From contig NZ_CP160797.1 of NCBI RefSeq assembly GCF_040784915.1, positions 184,001-248,000 on the forward strand: a stretch of 64,000 nt of DNA, in the 5' to 3' direction. This document shows, in pieces, positions 8,247-17,893 of this stretch (positions are counted from its first letter, which is position 1; the number at the start of each line of letters is the position of its first letter). Under the pieces are notes generated by a model. It did no database searches. It saw nothing but the letters and a program-made list of their open reading frames with translations, and was not told where the DNA came from. The DNA comes from Bacillus vallismortis (GTDB lineage: Bacteria > Bacillota > Bacilli > Bacillales > Bacillaceae). Made by a program: the position numbers and the translations under genes.

Positions 8247-9491
8247 CTAATAGATGAGATGCTTTTTTCTTGTTTTACTGAATTGTTTGAGTGGTTTTTC
8301 ATAGCGATCTATGATGTCATCTATAGAAGTGCCATTTTTAATTTCTGTTTTGATCCAACCGTTGCCTGCCAGTTTATCAAATGAACCTGTTGCTAGGAAC
8401 TCAAAATCCTCAGGATAGAGGTCGTGTATTGTTTTAATGAGTGAAAGGCCTGTTCTAACCGCTTCAAACTTTTTTCGGTCTGTCACATAGAGCTGAACAC
8501 CGTGGCAAAGCATTCCCTGATGTTTAGAAAATGTCGGCGTAAAGGAAGCTGCCCTGAATGTGACGCCTGGCAGATGGAGTCTGTTTAATGTTTCTGCAAG
8601 TTCTGTGCTTTTGATAAAGGGAGCCCCAATCAATTCGAATGGCTTTGTTGTCCCCCGCCCTTCGGATATATTTGTTCCTTCAATCAGTCCGGTTGCAGGA
8701 TATACAAATGTGCTCTCTACCGTCGGCATGTTAGGTGATGGGAGGACGAAAGGCAGTCTGGTGCCGTCAAAATCCATTTTCCGTTTCCAGTGTTTCATTT
8801 TTACCACTGTCAGTTCGGCATCAATGTCAAATTCCTTGTTGAACAGCAAAGCCAATTCGCCTATTGTCATTCCGTGCTTTAGCGGAATGGGATACAGTCC
8901 GACAAATGAGGCGTACTCAGGCTCTAAGACTGGTCCTTCAATATGATCCCCGCCTTGAGGATTCGGTCGGTCCAGCACCATAAAAGGAATGCCATTTTCT
9001 TTAGCGGCTTCCATAGCGTATGCCATTGTATAAATGTACGTGTAGTAACGGGTCCCGACATCCTGAATGTCAAACATAAGAACATCGACATTTTTCAGCA
9101 TCTCTGGAGTCGGTTTCCTCGTTTTTCCGTAGAGGCTGTATACGGGAATCCCGGTTTTTTCGTCAATGTAAGAGCCTACTGTGTCTCCCGCCTGAGCATC
9201 GCCGCGGACGCCGTGCTCTGGGCCGAATAAAGCTGTCAGTTTAATATCAGGGTTTTCGTGAAGAATATCGACACTGCTTTTCAGAGATGCGTTTACGCCG
9301 GTTGGATTGGTGATTAATCCGATTCGTTTTCCTTTGAGCTGTTTTTTATAAACTGGCAAAAGCGTGTCTATGCCGGTCTGGACTTTAGGTTTTTTAGCCG
9401 TTTGATTCTTGGCATCGGGTGATGCTGAGGCGGCTGTTATCGTTCCAAACATGATGAGCCCTGTGAGAAAAGCAAATATTGTTTTTCTCAT
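8247..9491 (-). CDS. namZ: Exo-beta-N-acetylmuramidase NamZ
   Basis: Secreted DUF1343 enzyme (YbbC) that removes terminal MurNAc from peptidoglycan fragments. 414 residues with a Sec signal peptide ending near ASA-SP. The conserved GPEHG motif gives Glu92-His93, the pair I recall as catalytic in this family; other conserved segments are LMFDIQDVGTRYYTYIYTM and VLDRPNPQGG. AAGGAGG precedes the ATG. It is last in the MurNAc recovery operon, 10 bp after nagZ, and would act with NagZ and AmiE outside the cell to give free MurNAc for MurP. Confidence 0.92.
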   Translation of the reverse strand: MRKTIFAFLTGLIMFGTITAASASPDAKNQTAKKPKVQTGIDTLLPVYKKQLKGKRIGLITNPTGVNASLKSSVDILHENPDIKLTALFGPEHGVRGDAQAGDTVGSYIDEKTGIPVYSLYGKTRKPTPEMLKNVDVLMFDIQDVGTRYYTYIYTMAYAMEAAKENGIPFMVLDRPNPQGGDHIEGPVLEPEYASFVGLYPIPLKHGMTIGELALLFNKEFDIDAELTVVKMKHWKRKMDFDGTRLPFVLPSPNMPTVESTFVYPATGLIEGTNISEGRGTTKPFELIGAPFIKSTELAETLNRLHLPGVTFRAASFTPTFSKHQGMLCHGVQLYVTDRKKFEAVRTGLSLIKTIHDLYPEDFEFLATGSFDKLAGNGWIKTEIKNGTSIDDIIDRYEKPLKQFSKTRKKHLIY

Positions 9492-9501
9492 GAGTTCCTC
9501 C

Positions 9502-11433
9502 TTATGAAAACGGTTTTCCCGTTTTGATATTTAATCCGTAGCCATATGGATAAAGGATGTCTCCCGGTTTCGTGACTGACGGAATGTCAACTGGGAGTGT
9601 GCCTTTAGGTTTTGCCTGACCGAATATCGCCATAACTCCAGCGGGAATATTAGGTTGAAGATAACGGCCATTCGCGTATCCTTTAAAGCCATAGACAGCA
9701 ATGAGCGCCTTCGCTTCCTCAAAATTGGCAGCATCATATGGGTTGCGCAGGCTCATTAAGACAAATGGCTTGTTGTGCTGCAGTGCGGCTTTCATGACAA
9801 CTCTCGGAAATACAGTGGTCCATTTGCTTGAATCTGATATGGTGTCGTCGATGACACCGTCGTTGACGACAGGGTCATTTTTCACGACGTAGGAGCCGGT
9901 AATGATATAATCAGCCTCTTTTACTTGTTTTTCATGCTTGGCATTAAATACTTGGTTGGCAAAATTAATTTTGCTGAGGGACACGGGTTTGATTTTCTTT
10001 CGCTTGATGAGATCACGAATGGTTTGTTCAATTGAAGCGGTTTGTTCTTCGTAAGGCGCGATAATTAAGATTCTGCTGTCTTTTTTAGGTTTGAACGGCA
10101 AGGTGCGCTGTTCATTTTTTAAAACGGTCACTGCTTTTTCGGCTATATTTTTCTCTGCTTTCAAGTGACGCTTGCTTCCTACGATTTTCTGGGCTTTGGC
10201 TATTTTTTCTTTTATGCTGTCGTCATGTCGAGCTGGATACATACCGCGTTTTATTTTCAGGGAAATGATTCTTTCAACCGATTTGTTGATTTGTTGTACA
10301 GGAATGTCACCGTTGTTCACGGCTGATTTTAAAGCTTGAATAACACGGGCGAATTTCTGTTCTTCTTTCAGAGAAGTAACTGAGGCAGGCATTAATGCAA
10401 TATCGACGCCCGCTTTTACAGCCATGACCACAGCCTCTTCCTGTCCGAAATGATCTGCGATTGCTTTCATATTGAGGGCATCGGTAACGATGACGCCGTC
10501 AAATCCCATTTCCTGACGAAGAAGACCGGTCATCACCTTTTTCGAGAGTGTAGCCGGAACCAGAATGTCCGATCCATCGAGTTTGCTTTTGTATGTGGTG
10601 CCATCAAAGGCAGGAAATTGAACGTGAGCTGTCATCACCATATCAGCACCGGCATCAATGGCTCTTTGAAAAGGATAGAGCTCGATCTCACGAAGGCGTT
10701 CTTGGCTATGGGGAACGAGAGGCAGTCCGTAATGGCTGTCAACGTCCGTGTCTCCATGTCCCGGGAAATGTTTGAGGGCAGAGGCTATATCTTGCCGCTG
10801 CAAACCTTTCATCGTGTATAAACCGAGTCGTGCTGTCAGTTCTCGATTGGAGCTGAATGACCGTACGCCGATGACCGGATTATCAGGATTATTATTAATG
10901 TCCATGACAGGGCTGAAATCTGTATTAATGCCTAAGGCTGAAAGCTCTTTTCCAATGATGGTGCCAGTCTGATAGGCATTGATTCTGCTTCTGGCTGCAC
11001 CCAGTGCCATATTCCCCGGGAAATTAGTCCCCTCTCCTAATCTCGTTACGATGCCCCCTTCCTGATCAATACTTAGCATGAGAGGGATTTTGGGGCTGGC
11101 TTTTTGGTAAGCGTCTGTCAATTGAACAGTTTGTGTTGTTGTTTTTACATTTTCCGCAAAAAGGATGACGCCGCCGAATTGATATTTCTTGATGAGGCTA
11201 GCGACTTCCTTATTCATTTCTGTAAAGGCTTGTGGAGAAGACTCGCCCTCCTTTTGCCAATTTCTGAAATCAGGCATCAGCATCTGGCCGAGTTTTTCAT
11301 CTAACGTCATGCGATTGACAAGCTGCTTGGCGTTGGGTGAGCTGTTGGATGAAGCAGCTTTTGCTTGGCCGGCGCCGAGAAAACATGAAAGAAAGAGAAC
11401 GGCTGAAAGGATAAGCGGAAAGACAGGTTTCAT
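9502..11433 (-). CDS. nagZ: Exo-beta-N-acetylglucosaminidase NagZ
   Basis: Family 3 glycosidase (YbbD) that releases terminal GlcNAc from muropeptides. 643 residues: signal peptide (1-26), TIM-barrel domain and a second alpha/beta domain from about residue 420. The nucleophile is Asp318 in GVIVTDALN; the Asp232/His234 dyad in [14 protein letters not shown] is the unusual acid/base pair described for the Bacillus enzyme. A Cys17 near the N-terminus sits in FLSC, a poor lipobox, so secretion versus lipid anchoring is open. It lies between amiE and namZ in the mur operon. Confidence 0.94.
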   Translation of the reverse strand: MKPVFPLILSAVLFLSCFLGAGQAKAASSNSSPNAKQLVNRMTLDEKLGQMLMPDFRNWQKEGESSPQAFTEMNKEVASLIKKYQFGGVILFAENVKTTTQTVQLTDAYQKASPKIPLMLSIDQEGGIVTRLGEGTNFPGNMALGAARSRINAYQTGTIIGKELSALGINTDFSPVMDINNNPDNPVIGVRSFSSNRELTARLGLYTMKGLQRQDIASALKHFPGHGDTDVDSHYGLPLVPHSQERLREIELYPFQRAIDAGADMVMTAHVQFPAFDGTTYKSKLDGSDILVPATLSKKVMTGLLRQEMGFDGVIVTDALNMKAIADHFGQEEAVVMAVKAGVDIALMPASVTSLKEEQKFARVIQALKSAVNNGDIPVQQINKSVERIISLKIKRGMYPARHDDSIKEKIAKAQKIVGSKRHLKAEKNIAEKAVTVLKNEQRTLPFKPKKDSRILIIAPYEEQTASIEQTIRDLIKRKKIKPVSLSKINFANQVFNAKHEKQVKEADYIITGSYVVKNDPVVNDGVIDDTISDSSKWTTVFPRVVMKAALQHNKPFVLMSLRNPYDAANFEEAKALIAVYGFKGYANGRYLQPNIPAGVMAIFGQAKPKGTLPVDIPSVTKPGDILYPYGYGLNIKTGKPFS

Positions 11434-11460
11434 AGAAACTTCCTCCTATCGTCGAATCAT

Positions 11461-12786
11461 TTATTCCATCGCTTCATAAATCGCGGTAATGATGCTCCCG
11501 TAACTGCCTGTTGGAAATTGATCACCCTCAAACACGTTAGGATTTTCCTCTGGATCAGCAACGGGCGAATGCTTTTTGTTTGTTAACAATGCGATGCCTA
11601 AATTGTAAGTTGGATCAATGATCGTAACTGTCCCTGTCCAGCCGGTATGCCCGTAAGCACTTTCGCTGGCATAGGAGCCAAACATCCATTCCATGCTTTT
11701 ACTGCCGTTTCGCCGCCAGCCAAGAGCGTATGTTGGGTCTGTTGCTGAAGGTGCCGTGAACAGGCCGGCTGTTTTCTGATCAAATAAAGAAACGCTTCGG
11801 TATGATCCTTTGTTTAGCATGACTTGCAGCAGAATGGCCATATCATCTGCATTTGAGAACAATCCGGCATGTCCGGACACGCCTCCCATTGAGTAAAATG
11901 CTTTTTCGTCATGCACTTCTCCTTGCAGCGTATCTGTACGGATGTTAGGGAAATGAATAAAGAGATCCCGCGTATTGCCCATACGTTCAGTCGCTGCGAA
12001 CTGCTTCGGTTTAAATCCTTTTTGCAACGGATTGTATAAGGTATGCTTCAGCCCCAACGGCTTGTAAAGTTCTTGCTCCGCATATACATCAAGCGGTTTA
12101 CCGGTGAGATTTTCGACAATACTGCCGAGGAGCATATATCCTATGTCGCTGTATACGTGTTTTGTCCCTGTTTCATAATCGAGCGGAATTTTCGTTAAAT
12201 ATTCAATCGTTTTATTCCGGTCCTGAGAATAGTACATACCGGCTTTTTCCGGTGAGTAAAAGTAAAAGCTTGCGGGAAGTCCTGATTGGTGCTGCAGGAC
12301 ATCGATGACACGAATTTTGTTTTTTCCTTTTATGAGGTCTCCCGGCTTCTCCTTGAAATCAGGCAAATAAGCAGAAACCTTCTCATAGACGTCGAGTTTT
12401 CCTTGGCTGACTAAGCGCTGTAATGCAAAATTCGTTGCATACATTTTTGTATTTGAGGCCAAGTCAAACATCGTGTGGTTTTTCATTTTAACTGGGCGGC
12501 GCAGCAGCTCTGATCCTTCGTACTTTTTACTGTAGCCGTACGCTTCTTTTTTAATGATGCGGCCGTCCTTCACGATAACAAGAACGGCGCCTGGAAATCC
12601 TGCTTCAACATCCCGTTCTATCATCCGATCAACCTTCCTTAGTTTCTTCGACGAGAATTGTACAGTTTCTGAATTTATGGTTTTCGGCTCAATTTGGTTG
12701 TCTGCTGTTTGCGCGAAGGTTTCATTCGACACCAATATAGAAAAGGTTAAAATGGCACTGAATAAGGAAAGTGTCTTTGTTTTCAT
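11461..12786 (-). CDS. amiE: Exo-N-acetylmuramyl-L-alanine amidase AmiE
   Basis: Serine-type hydrolase of the beta-lactamase/penicillin-binding fold (YbbE) that strips the peptide stem from MurNAc-peptides. 441 residues from the ATG at 12786, which has AAAGGAG 8 bp upstream; the frame extends 6 codons further without a ribosome site. Signal peptide ends around residue 25 (TFA-Q). Active-site SxxK is SNTK, Ser111-Lys114; the third motif is HTG in YGHTGWTGT. It follows murP in the operon. The exact reaction is inferred from locus and literature, since the fold alone would also fit a generic esterase. Confidence 0.87.
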   Translation of the reverse strand: MKTKTLSLFSAILTFSILVSNETFAQTADNQIEPKTINSETVQFSSKKLRKVDRMIERDVEAGFPGAVLVIVKDGRIIKKEAYGYSKKYEGSELLRRPVKMKNHTMFDLASNTKMYATNFALQRLVSQGKLDVYEKVSAYLPDFKEKPGDLIKGKNKIRVIDVLQHQSGLPASFYFYSPEKAGMYYSQDRNKTIEYLTKIPLDYETGTKHVYSDIGYMLLGSIVENLTGKPLDVYAEQELYKPLGLKHTLYNPLQKGFKPKQFAATERMGNTRDLFIHFPNIRTDTLQGEVHDEKAFYSMGGVSGHAGLFSNADDMAILLQVMLNKGSYRSVSLFDQKTAGLFTAPSATDPTYALGWRRNGSKSMEWMFGSYASESAYGHTGWTGTVTIIDPTYNLGIALLTNKKHSPVADPEENPNVFEGDQFPTGSYGSIITAIYEAME

Positions 12787-12841
12787 AGGCTTGCTCCTTT
12801 CCATGCTTCTATCCCGTTACTATCCCAAAAACAGAAACCAT

Positions 12842-14209
12842 TTAATCGAACTGAGAAGCCATTTCATCTTTATATCCGAACGCGTAGGTCAATAAAAAGC
12901 CGGCCGCGTAGGAAATAAAGAGTCCGATGATATATAGGATAATTTGCGAAGACAGGACGAGAAAGGAAAGCGGCAGCCCGGAGACACCAATGGCAATGGT
13001 GGCTACCTGAAAATATGCTTGAAAAGCGCCGCCGATTCCGGCCCCTAAGCATGCTGTTAAAAACGGACGTCCAAGTGGCAGCGTAACTCCGAAGATTAGC
13101 GGTTCACCAATGCCGAGAAACCCTGGGGGGAGCCCGCCGGCGATCGCTTTTCTTAATGTTGTTTTTTTTGTTTTGACAAAGATGGCAAAGGCCGCACCTA
13201 CCTGTCCCGCGCCTCCCATCGCCAGAATCGGGAGCAGAGGATCATTTCCAATTGAATTGATCAGTTCCATGTGCACAGGCGTCAAGCCTTGATGCAGTCC
13301 GGTCACGACGAGAGGAAGGAAGGTTGCGCCCAAAATAAAGCCTGCAGCGATGCCGCCGATGTCCAGGATGGACAGAAGGCCGGATGTAATGGCATCAGAA
13401 ATGAAGCCGCCTAAAGGCATAAATAAAACATACGTTACGATTCCGGTGATTAACAGTGAAACGGTTGGAGTGACAATGATATCAAGTGATTGAGGAATAA
13501 AACGACGGATAAATTGTTCGGTGTAAGCGATGAATATGGCTGCGAAAAGAACTCCGATCAGCCCTCCCCTGCCCGGAAGAAGCTGTTCTCCGAATAAAAC
13601 GATCTTTGCGATCTCCGGATTCAAAATCAAGATCCCCGCCAGAGCACCAAGAGCGGGTGTTCCGCCAAATTCTTTCGATGCGTTAATACCGACGAGAATG
13701 CCGAGATAAGTGAACAGCCCGGAGCCGATGACTGTCAAGATAATAGCGACTTGTGATTCTGCAGAGAGCCATTCGGCTTGAATGATTGCTTTGGTAATCC
13801 CAGTAATTAAACCGGAAGCGACGAGTGCGGGAATTAGCGGGATAAAGACGCTGGCAATTTTACGTAAGAAAAGCTTAAATGGAGTGGCGTTTTTTCGGTT
13901 TATATCGGCTTTCTTTTTGGCAGCTGCATCTTTGACATCGATATCTTCTTCTGCTGACACAAGCTTTGAGAAAGCGGCTGTGACATGATTGACGATTCCT
14001 GCTCCAAGGATGATTTGGATGGTTTCAGCTTCGACGACCCCCAATACGCCGTCAAGCTCTCTTAAAGCGTGAGCATCTGTATTGCTTTCATCGTAAGGCG
14101 TAATACGCAGGCGCGTCATGCAATGCGTATACGAGGAAATATTGGATTTTCCTCCGCATAGCTCAAGGATTTTCTTTGCGAGATGATGGTAGTTATTTTC
14201 TTTGCTCAT
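12842..14209 (-). CDS. murP: MurNAc-specific PTS transporter EIIBC (MurP)
   Basis: Phosphotransferase permease (YbbF) that imports MurNAc as MurNAc-6-phosphate. 455 residues: an EIIB domain (1-85) with the phosphorylated Cys30 in HCMTRLR, then an EIIC membrane domain of the sucrose/trehalose type. It has no EIIA domain, so it must borrow a soluble glucose-type EIIA. The ATG at 14209 follows GAGGAGGGG. Downstream of the regulator murR with 25 bp between, in the mur operon. Confidence 0.92.
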   Translation of the reverse strand: MSKENNYHHLAKKILELCGGKSNISSYTHCMTRLRITPYDESNTDAHALRELDGVLGVVEAETIQIILGAGIVNHVTAAFSKLVSAEEDIDVKDAAAKKKADINRKNATPFKLFLRKIASVFIPLIPALVASGLITGITKAIIQAEWLSAESQVAIILTVIGSGLFTYLGILVGINASKEFGGTPALGALAGILILNPEIAKIVLFGEQLLPGRGGLIGVLFAAIFIAYTEQFIRRFIPQSLDIIVTPTVSLLITGIVTYVLFMPLGGFISDAITSGLLSILDIGGIAAGFILGATFLPLVVTGLHQGLTPVHMELINSIGNDPLLPILAMGGAGQVGAAFAIFVKTKKTTLRKAIAGGLPPGFLGIGEPLIFGVTLPLGRPFLTACLGAGIGGAFQAYFQVATIAIGVSGLPLSFLVLSSQIILYIIGLFISYAAGFLLTYAFGYKDEMASQFD

Positions 14210-14234
14210 CAAAACCCCTCCTCATCAAGATGCC

Positions 14235-15086
14235 TTATTTTTTTCTCATAGATTTTATGGCTGCTCTCGTTTTATCGATATATCCGGTTGTTTCTTCGTA
14301 CCGCTCAGCCGCCATGCCTAAAAACAAAACATCAATCATAAAAAGCTGGGCGAGGCGGGAGGAAGTGGCTGCACTTCGAATCAGGGCTTCATTGGAGTGT
14401 GCCGTGTGCAACGGGACATCAGCCAGCGCGGAGACTGATGTCTGACTGAATTGTGTGAGGCTGATCGTTTTGATGCTTTTTTCCTTAGCCATCGTGAGCA
14501 GCTCAATGATTTCCTGCGTCTCTCCCGAAAACGAAATAGCGAATACGATGTCATCCTTATCTGCATTTGCGATTAATGATGCCACAAGATGAGTGTCTGT
14601 GAACGCGGTTGCTAGTTTATGAATGCGAAGCCACTTTTGCTGGGCGTCCTTGGCGACAATGCCGGAAGCCCCGACGCCGATAAAATGCACAGTATGTGCT
14701 TGGAGAAGCAGAGAAACCGCTCGTTCAAGCTCTTTATAGTCCATCAGGTCTGAGGTGTCTTGAATGGCTTGAATGGCATTGCCGGCCGCTTTTTCAGAAA
14801 TGGAGGACAGCGGTTCGTGGGGCGCAATGTCCCGGTAGCCTTGAACAGCAGGCTTTGCCAGATCGCCTGCTACTCTCATTTTTAAATCTTGAAAACCCTT
14901 TAGTCCGAGTGATTTGCAGAGCCTGATGACGGCAGCATCACTTGAATTGGCTAAGGTGCTTATTTCGCTGACAGTGTTTTCTATTGCCCTGTGGGGATGA
15001 GTTAGGATGTAATCCGCAAGTTTACGCTCGGATGGAGGGAGCTTGTGCTTCATTGATTGGATGATCGCTAAACCGCCTGTTGCCAT
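14235..15086 (-). CDS. murR: RpiR-family regulator MurR
   Basis: Transcription factor (YbbH) of 283 residues: an N-terminal RpiR helix-turn-helix domain (about 1-77, with STLANSSDAAVIRLCKSLG) and a C-terminal SIS domain (about 125-255, with VHFIGVGASGIVAKD) that should bind a phosphosugar, most likely MurNAc-6-P. AAGGAGAG precedes the ATG. It lies between murQ and murP, and a likely operator sits upstream of murQ at 16104-16118, consistent with autoregulation of the operon. Confidence 0.9.
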   Translation of the reverse strand: MATGGLAIIQSMKHKLPPSERKLADYILTHPHRAIENTVSEISTLANSSDAAVIRLCKSLGLKGFQDLKMRVAGDLAKPAVQGYRDIAPHEPLSSISEKAAGNAIQAIQDTSDLMDYKELERAVSLLLQAHTVHFIGVGASGIVAKDAQQKWLRIHKLATAFTDTHLVASLIANADKDDIVFAISFSGETQEIIELLTMAKEKSIKTISLTQFSQTSVSALADVPLHTAHSNEALIRSAATSSRLAQLFMIDVLFLGMAAERYEETTGYIDKTRAAIKSMRKK

Positions 15087-15102
15087 GCTCGGTCTCTCCT
15101 TA

Positions 15103-16017
15103 TCATGAATGGTAGTTTTCGATTGCTTTGTCTATAAAACCGTTTGCTTCATCAAGCAATGTTTTAGCTTTTTCTTGATCTGTGCTTGTTTTGAGCATGA
15201 GGATTGCCGTTTTGACGTGATCATTGGCTTGTTCCAGTGTATGTCTGGCTGTGTCGTATGAAGCGTTAGTAAGGCTTTGGATGATGCTGATGGCTCGTTC
15301 TTTTAGTTTCTTATTGCTGACGTTGACGTCTACCATCAAGTTTTCGTAAACCTTGCCGATTTTGACCATTACTGCGGTGGATATCATGTTTAGAATCATT
15401 TTATGAGCGGTTGCGGCTTTCATACGTGTTGATCCTGTAATGGCCTCAGGGCCAACAACAACCTCAATGCTGTGATCAGCTTCCTTGCTGATAGCGGAAT
15501 TTTCATTGCAGGTAAGGGCGATGGCGTGTGCTCCTACTTTACGGGCGTATGTGAGGGCGCCTGCGGCATAAGGTGTGCGGCCGCTTGCTGCAATGGCAAT
15601 GACTGTGTCGTTTGACGTAAGCTGTATGTTTTTTAAATCTTCGGCTCCTGCTTCTTCACTGTCTTCAATGCCCTCTGCTGCTTGCAAAAATGCTTTGGGG
15701 CCTCCAGCCATAATTCCGATGACCTGATCCGGGCTTACGCTGTAGGTGGGAGGACATTCAACAGCATCCATGACACCGAGTCTGCCGCTTGTGCCGGCGC
15801 CTGTGTATATGAGCCGGCCACCATTTTGAAACGAGTTGTATGCGCAGTCTACAGCTGTTTTGATATCAGGGAGAACCTGCTGAACGGCGGCAGCGACTTT
15901 CAAATCTTCGTTGTTGATCATCTTGAGGATGCCGAGAGTGTTTGTTTTGTGGATTTCCGCTGTTTGGCTATTGCGTGATTCTGTTGTAAGCCGGTGAAGG
16001 TTTAATAGTTCTGACAT
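15103..16017 (-). CDS. murQ: MurNAc-6-phosphate etherase MurQ
   Basis: Cytoplasmic lyase (YbbI) that removes D-lactate from MurNAc-6-P to give GlcNAc-6-P, linking cell-wall recycling to amino-sugar metabolism. 304 residues, SIS fold, with [20 protein letters not shown] and the late [18 protein letters not shown] signature. The ATG at 16017 has AGGGGGC upstream; the frame extends 17 more codons without support. First gene of the six-gene mur operon. Confidence 0.94.
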   Translation of the reverse strand: MSELLNLHRLTTESRNSQTAEIHKTNTLGILKMINNEDLKVAAAVQQVLPDIKTAVDCAYNSFQNGGRLIYTGAGTSGRLGVMDAVECPPTYSVSPDQVIGIMAGGPKAFLQAAEGIEDSEEAGAEDLKNIQLTSNDTVIAIAASGRTPYAAGALTYARKVGAHAIALTCNENSAISKEADHSIEVVVGPEAITGSTRMKAATAHKMILNMISTAVMVKIGKVYENLMVDVNVSNKKLKERAISIIQSLTNASYDTARHTLEQANDHVKTAILMLKTSTDQEKAKTLLDEANGFIDKAIENYHS

Positions 16018-16057
16018 GAGGATGCCCCCTGTTTTAAAATGATGTATCTTACTATTC

Positions 16058-16087
16058 AGTATATTCACTTCCGTTATGATATTTCAA
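16058..16087 (-). promoter_or_regulatory. Sigma-A promoter of the mur operon
   Basis: On the minus strand, TTGAAA (complement of 16082-16087) and TATACT (complement of 16058-16063) are 18 bp apart, about 40 bp upstream of the murQ start. Confidence 0.65.
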
Positions 16088-16103
16088 CTGGGTTTTATAT
16101 TTT

Positions 16104-16118
16104 TGAAATTTTATTTCA
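16104..16118. promoter_or_regulatory. Candidate MurR operator
   Basis: TGAAAT-TTT-ATTTCA is a perfect 6-bp inverted repeat with a 3-bp centre, 16 bp upstream of the mur -35 box. RpiR-family proteins commonly bind palindromes of this form. The lack of CG at the centre argues against a catabolite (cre) site. Assignment to MurR is inference. Confidence 0.55.
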
Positions 16119-16125
16119 CCCGAGA

Positions 16126-16608
16126 CTATAGGAAATAATGAAGAATCAGCTGTTCTCCAAGCGGCCCGATTTTTCGCCGTCCTTTATCTAGGAACCCGCT
16201 TTTCATATAAAGGTGTTTTGCGCGTGTGTTTAGGTGATTGACGGCCAAAATGATTTCATCGCACCATGGAAAATAACTGCTCACAAACGAGGGAAGCTGA
16301 AGCATTGCTTTTTTTGCATAGCCTTTTCCATGATGTACAGCGTTTAAAGACAGGGAGCTGAGCAGTAAAGCAAATGGATTGCTAGTATAGGGAGCAAGCG
16401 TTTCTTTTGATGTATGTAAAATGAAAAAGCCGACTGGCAGATTGTCATTTAAGATGACAGCCGGATACCGGTCCTGTATGCCTAAGGCCTGAGTCAGCAC
16501 CTCTTTGGGGAGAGAGGTAAAGCGCTTGTCATCGTTGTTTAGGGTAAATGATTGAAGTTCCGGCGAATGTTCAGGTTTATAGAAGGATAAAGAAATGTCT
16601 TGAGTCAT
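16126..16608 (-). CDS. ybbJ: GNAT N-acetyltransferase (YbbJ)
   Basis: Predicted acetyl-CoA-dependent acetyltransferase of 160 residues. The acetyl-CoA loop is seen as SLNAVHHGKGYAKKAM (a Q/RxxGxG/A-type site), followed by the EIILAVNHLNTRAKHLYMKSGF motif typical of GNAT beta-5/alpha-4. GGAGGGC precedes the ATG. It is 12 bp downstream of ybbK and probably co-transcribed with it. Substrate unknown. Confidence 0.82.
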   Translation of the reverse strand: MTQDISLSFYKPEHSPELQSFTLNNDDKRFTSLPKEVLTQALGIQDRYPAVILNDNLPVGFFILHTSKETLAPYTSNPFALLLSSLSLNAVHHGKGYAKKAMLQLPSFVSSYFPWCDEIILAVNHLNTRAKHLYMKSGFLDKGRRKIGPLGEQLILHYFL

Positions 16609-16620
16609 GGGGTGCCCTCC

Positions 16621-17076
16621 TTACAATATGTCGTCTAACTGGTTTTCTGAAATGACACGGCAGCCCGCTTGTTTTAGCAGTGCGGCGGTCACTCCGCTGC
16701 CGGCGATTTTTTTGCCAGTGAATGTGCCGTTATAAATGAAATTGCTTCCGCACGATGGACTGTTTTCTTTCAATATGACAGCGGATGCATTAATTTCTTT
16801 TGCGTAAGCTAATGTTTTAGCGGCGCCTTTCATATATAACTCTGTTACATCTTCTCCTGAGGCTGTCACGATTTTAGCGGTTCCATTGAGAACATCCTCG
16901 CCGGTGCCTCCGATGATTTCTGCAGGCTCACGGGGAGTGGAAAAGCCGCCGAGAAGCTCAGGACAAGCCATGACTGCTTTATTTTCATCGATGAGTTTTC
17001 TGATTTTCTCTGATGCGGCGTGAGAGCCGTTGTATCTGCATTCAATGCCTCCAAGGCAAGAACTGACTAGAATCAT
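16621..17076 (-). CDS. ybbK: DUF523 protein (YbbK)
   Basis: Protein of 151 residues in the DUF523 family, function unknown. Conserved features are the N-terminal SSCLGGIECRYNG with two cysteines, CPELLGG with a third, and ENSPSCGS with a fourth, an arrangement that could bind metal or a redox partner. It has no signal peptide or membrane segment. Probably the first gene of ybbK-ybbJ. Confidence 0.8.
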   Translation of the reverse strand: MILVSSCLGGIECRYNGSHAASEKIRKLIDENKAVMACPELLGGFSTPREPAEIIGGTGEDVLNGTAKIVTASGEDVTELYMKGAAKTLAYAKEINASAVILKENSPSCGSNFIYNGTFTGKKIAGSGVTAALLKQAGCRVISENQLDDIL

Positions 17077-17196
17077 ATTGGTTTCTCCTCTCTTGCTTCG
17101 CTTGTCTCTATCATAAAATAAATGACTAATGTTGGGAGGCTTTTTCAGTTAAAAAAGGAGTTAAAAAGTTTGAAAATAAAAAATTTAATTTTTCTC

Positions 17197-17226
17197 TTTA
17201 CAAACAGGGGGTAACCTGTATATAAT
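17197..17226 (+). promoter_or_regulatory. Promoter of the tRNA cluster
   Basis: TTTACA at 17197-17202 and a consensus TATAAT at 17221-17226, 18 bp apart, 30 bp before the first tRNA. Confidence 0.75.
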
Positions 17227-17256
17227 AACTTTTGTCAGATCGACGAGAACACAAAC

Positions 17257-17331
17257 GGCCCGTTGGTCAAGCGGTTAAGACACCGCCCTTTCACGGCGGT
17301 AACACGGGTTCGAATCCCGTACGGGTCACCA
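17257..17331 (+). tRNA. tRNA-Glu (TTC)
   Basis: Cloverleaf with acceptor GGCCCGT/ACGGGTC, anticodon TTC in CCTTTCACG, T-loop GGTTCGAATCC, and an encoded CCA end. First of five tRNAs in one transcript. Confidence 0.97.
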
Positions 17332-17334
17332 TTT

Positions 17335-17410
17335 GGAGGATTAGCTCAGCTGGGAGAGCATCTGCCTTACAAGCAGAGGGTCGGCGGTTCGAGCCCGTCA
17401 TCCTCCACCA
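17335..17410 (+). tRNA. tRNA-Val (TAC)
   Basis: Acceptor GGAGGAT/ATCCTCC, D-arm GCTCAGCTGGGAGAGC, anticodon TAC in CCTTACAAG, T-loop GGTTCGAGCC, encoded CCA. Confidence 0.97.
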
Positions 17411-17414
17411 TCTT

Positions 17415-17487
<73 letters not shown>

Positions 17488-17504
17488 CTGTCTTTGAAAA
17501 ATAC

Positions 17505-17589
17505 GGAGGGGTAGCGAAGTGGCTAAACGCGGCGGACTGTAAATCCGCTCCCTCAGGGTTCGGCAGTTCGAATCTGCCCCCCTCCACCA
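17505..17589 (+). tRNA. tRNA-Tyr (GTA)
   Basis: Acceptor GGAGGGG/CCCCTCC, anticodon GTA in ACTGTAAAT, long variable arm as expected for tRNA-Tyr, encoded CCA. Confidence 0.97.
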
Positions 17590-17593
17590 TTAT

Positions 17594-17665
17594 TGGGCTA
17601 TAGCCAAGCGGTAAGGCAACGGACTTTGACTCCGTCATGCGTTGGTTCGAATCCAGCTAGCCCAG
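17594..17665 (+). tRNA. tRNA-Gln (TTG)
   Basis: Acceptor TGGGCTA/TAGCCCA, anticodon TTG in ACTTTGACT, T-loop GGTTCGAATCC. No CCA is encoded (discriminator G followed by TCA). Confidence 0.96.
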
Positions 17666-17670
17666 TCACA

Positions 17671-17699
17671 GACACCTTTGACCAAAAGGTGTCTTTTTT
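17671..17699 (+). terminator. Terminator of the tRNA cluster
   Basis: GACACCTTT (17671-17679) pairs with AAAGGTGTC (17685-17693), followed by six T. Confidence 0.93.
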
Positions 17700-17831
17700 A
17701 TTTTGTGAAAATCATTCCAACTTCTAACTATTCAGTCTGTATAATAATTTTAAAAATATGTTAAGGTAGTTTATTCACGAATTACCATCTACACCCTGCC
17801 AAAAATTTGTTAAACTTATTTTATAAAAAAT

Positions 17832-17859
17832 TGAAACCTTTTAAAACGAAGCTCGTATA
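17832..17859 (+). promoter_or_regulatory. Sigma-W autoregulatory promoter
   Basis: TGAAAC (17832-17837) and CGTATA (17854-17859) with exactly 16 bp between them match the sigma-W consensus. It is 34 bp upstream of sigW, giving positive autoregulation under envelope stress. Confidence 0.93.
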
Positions 17860-17893
17860 CATACAGACCGGTGAAGGCAGAGGTTAGATAAAT

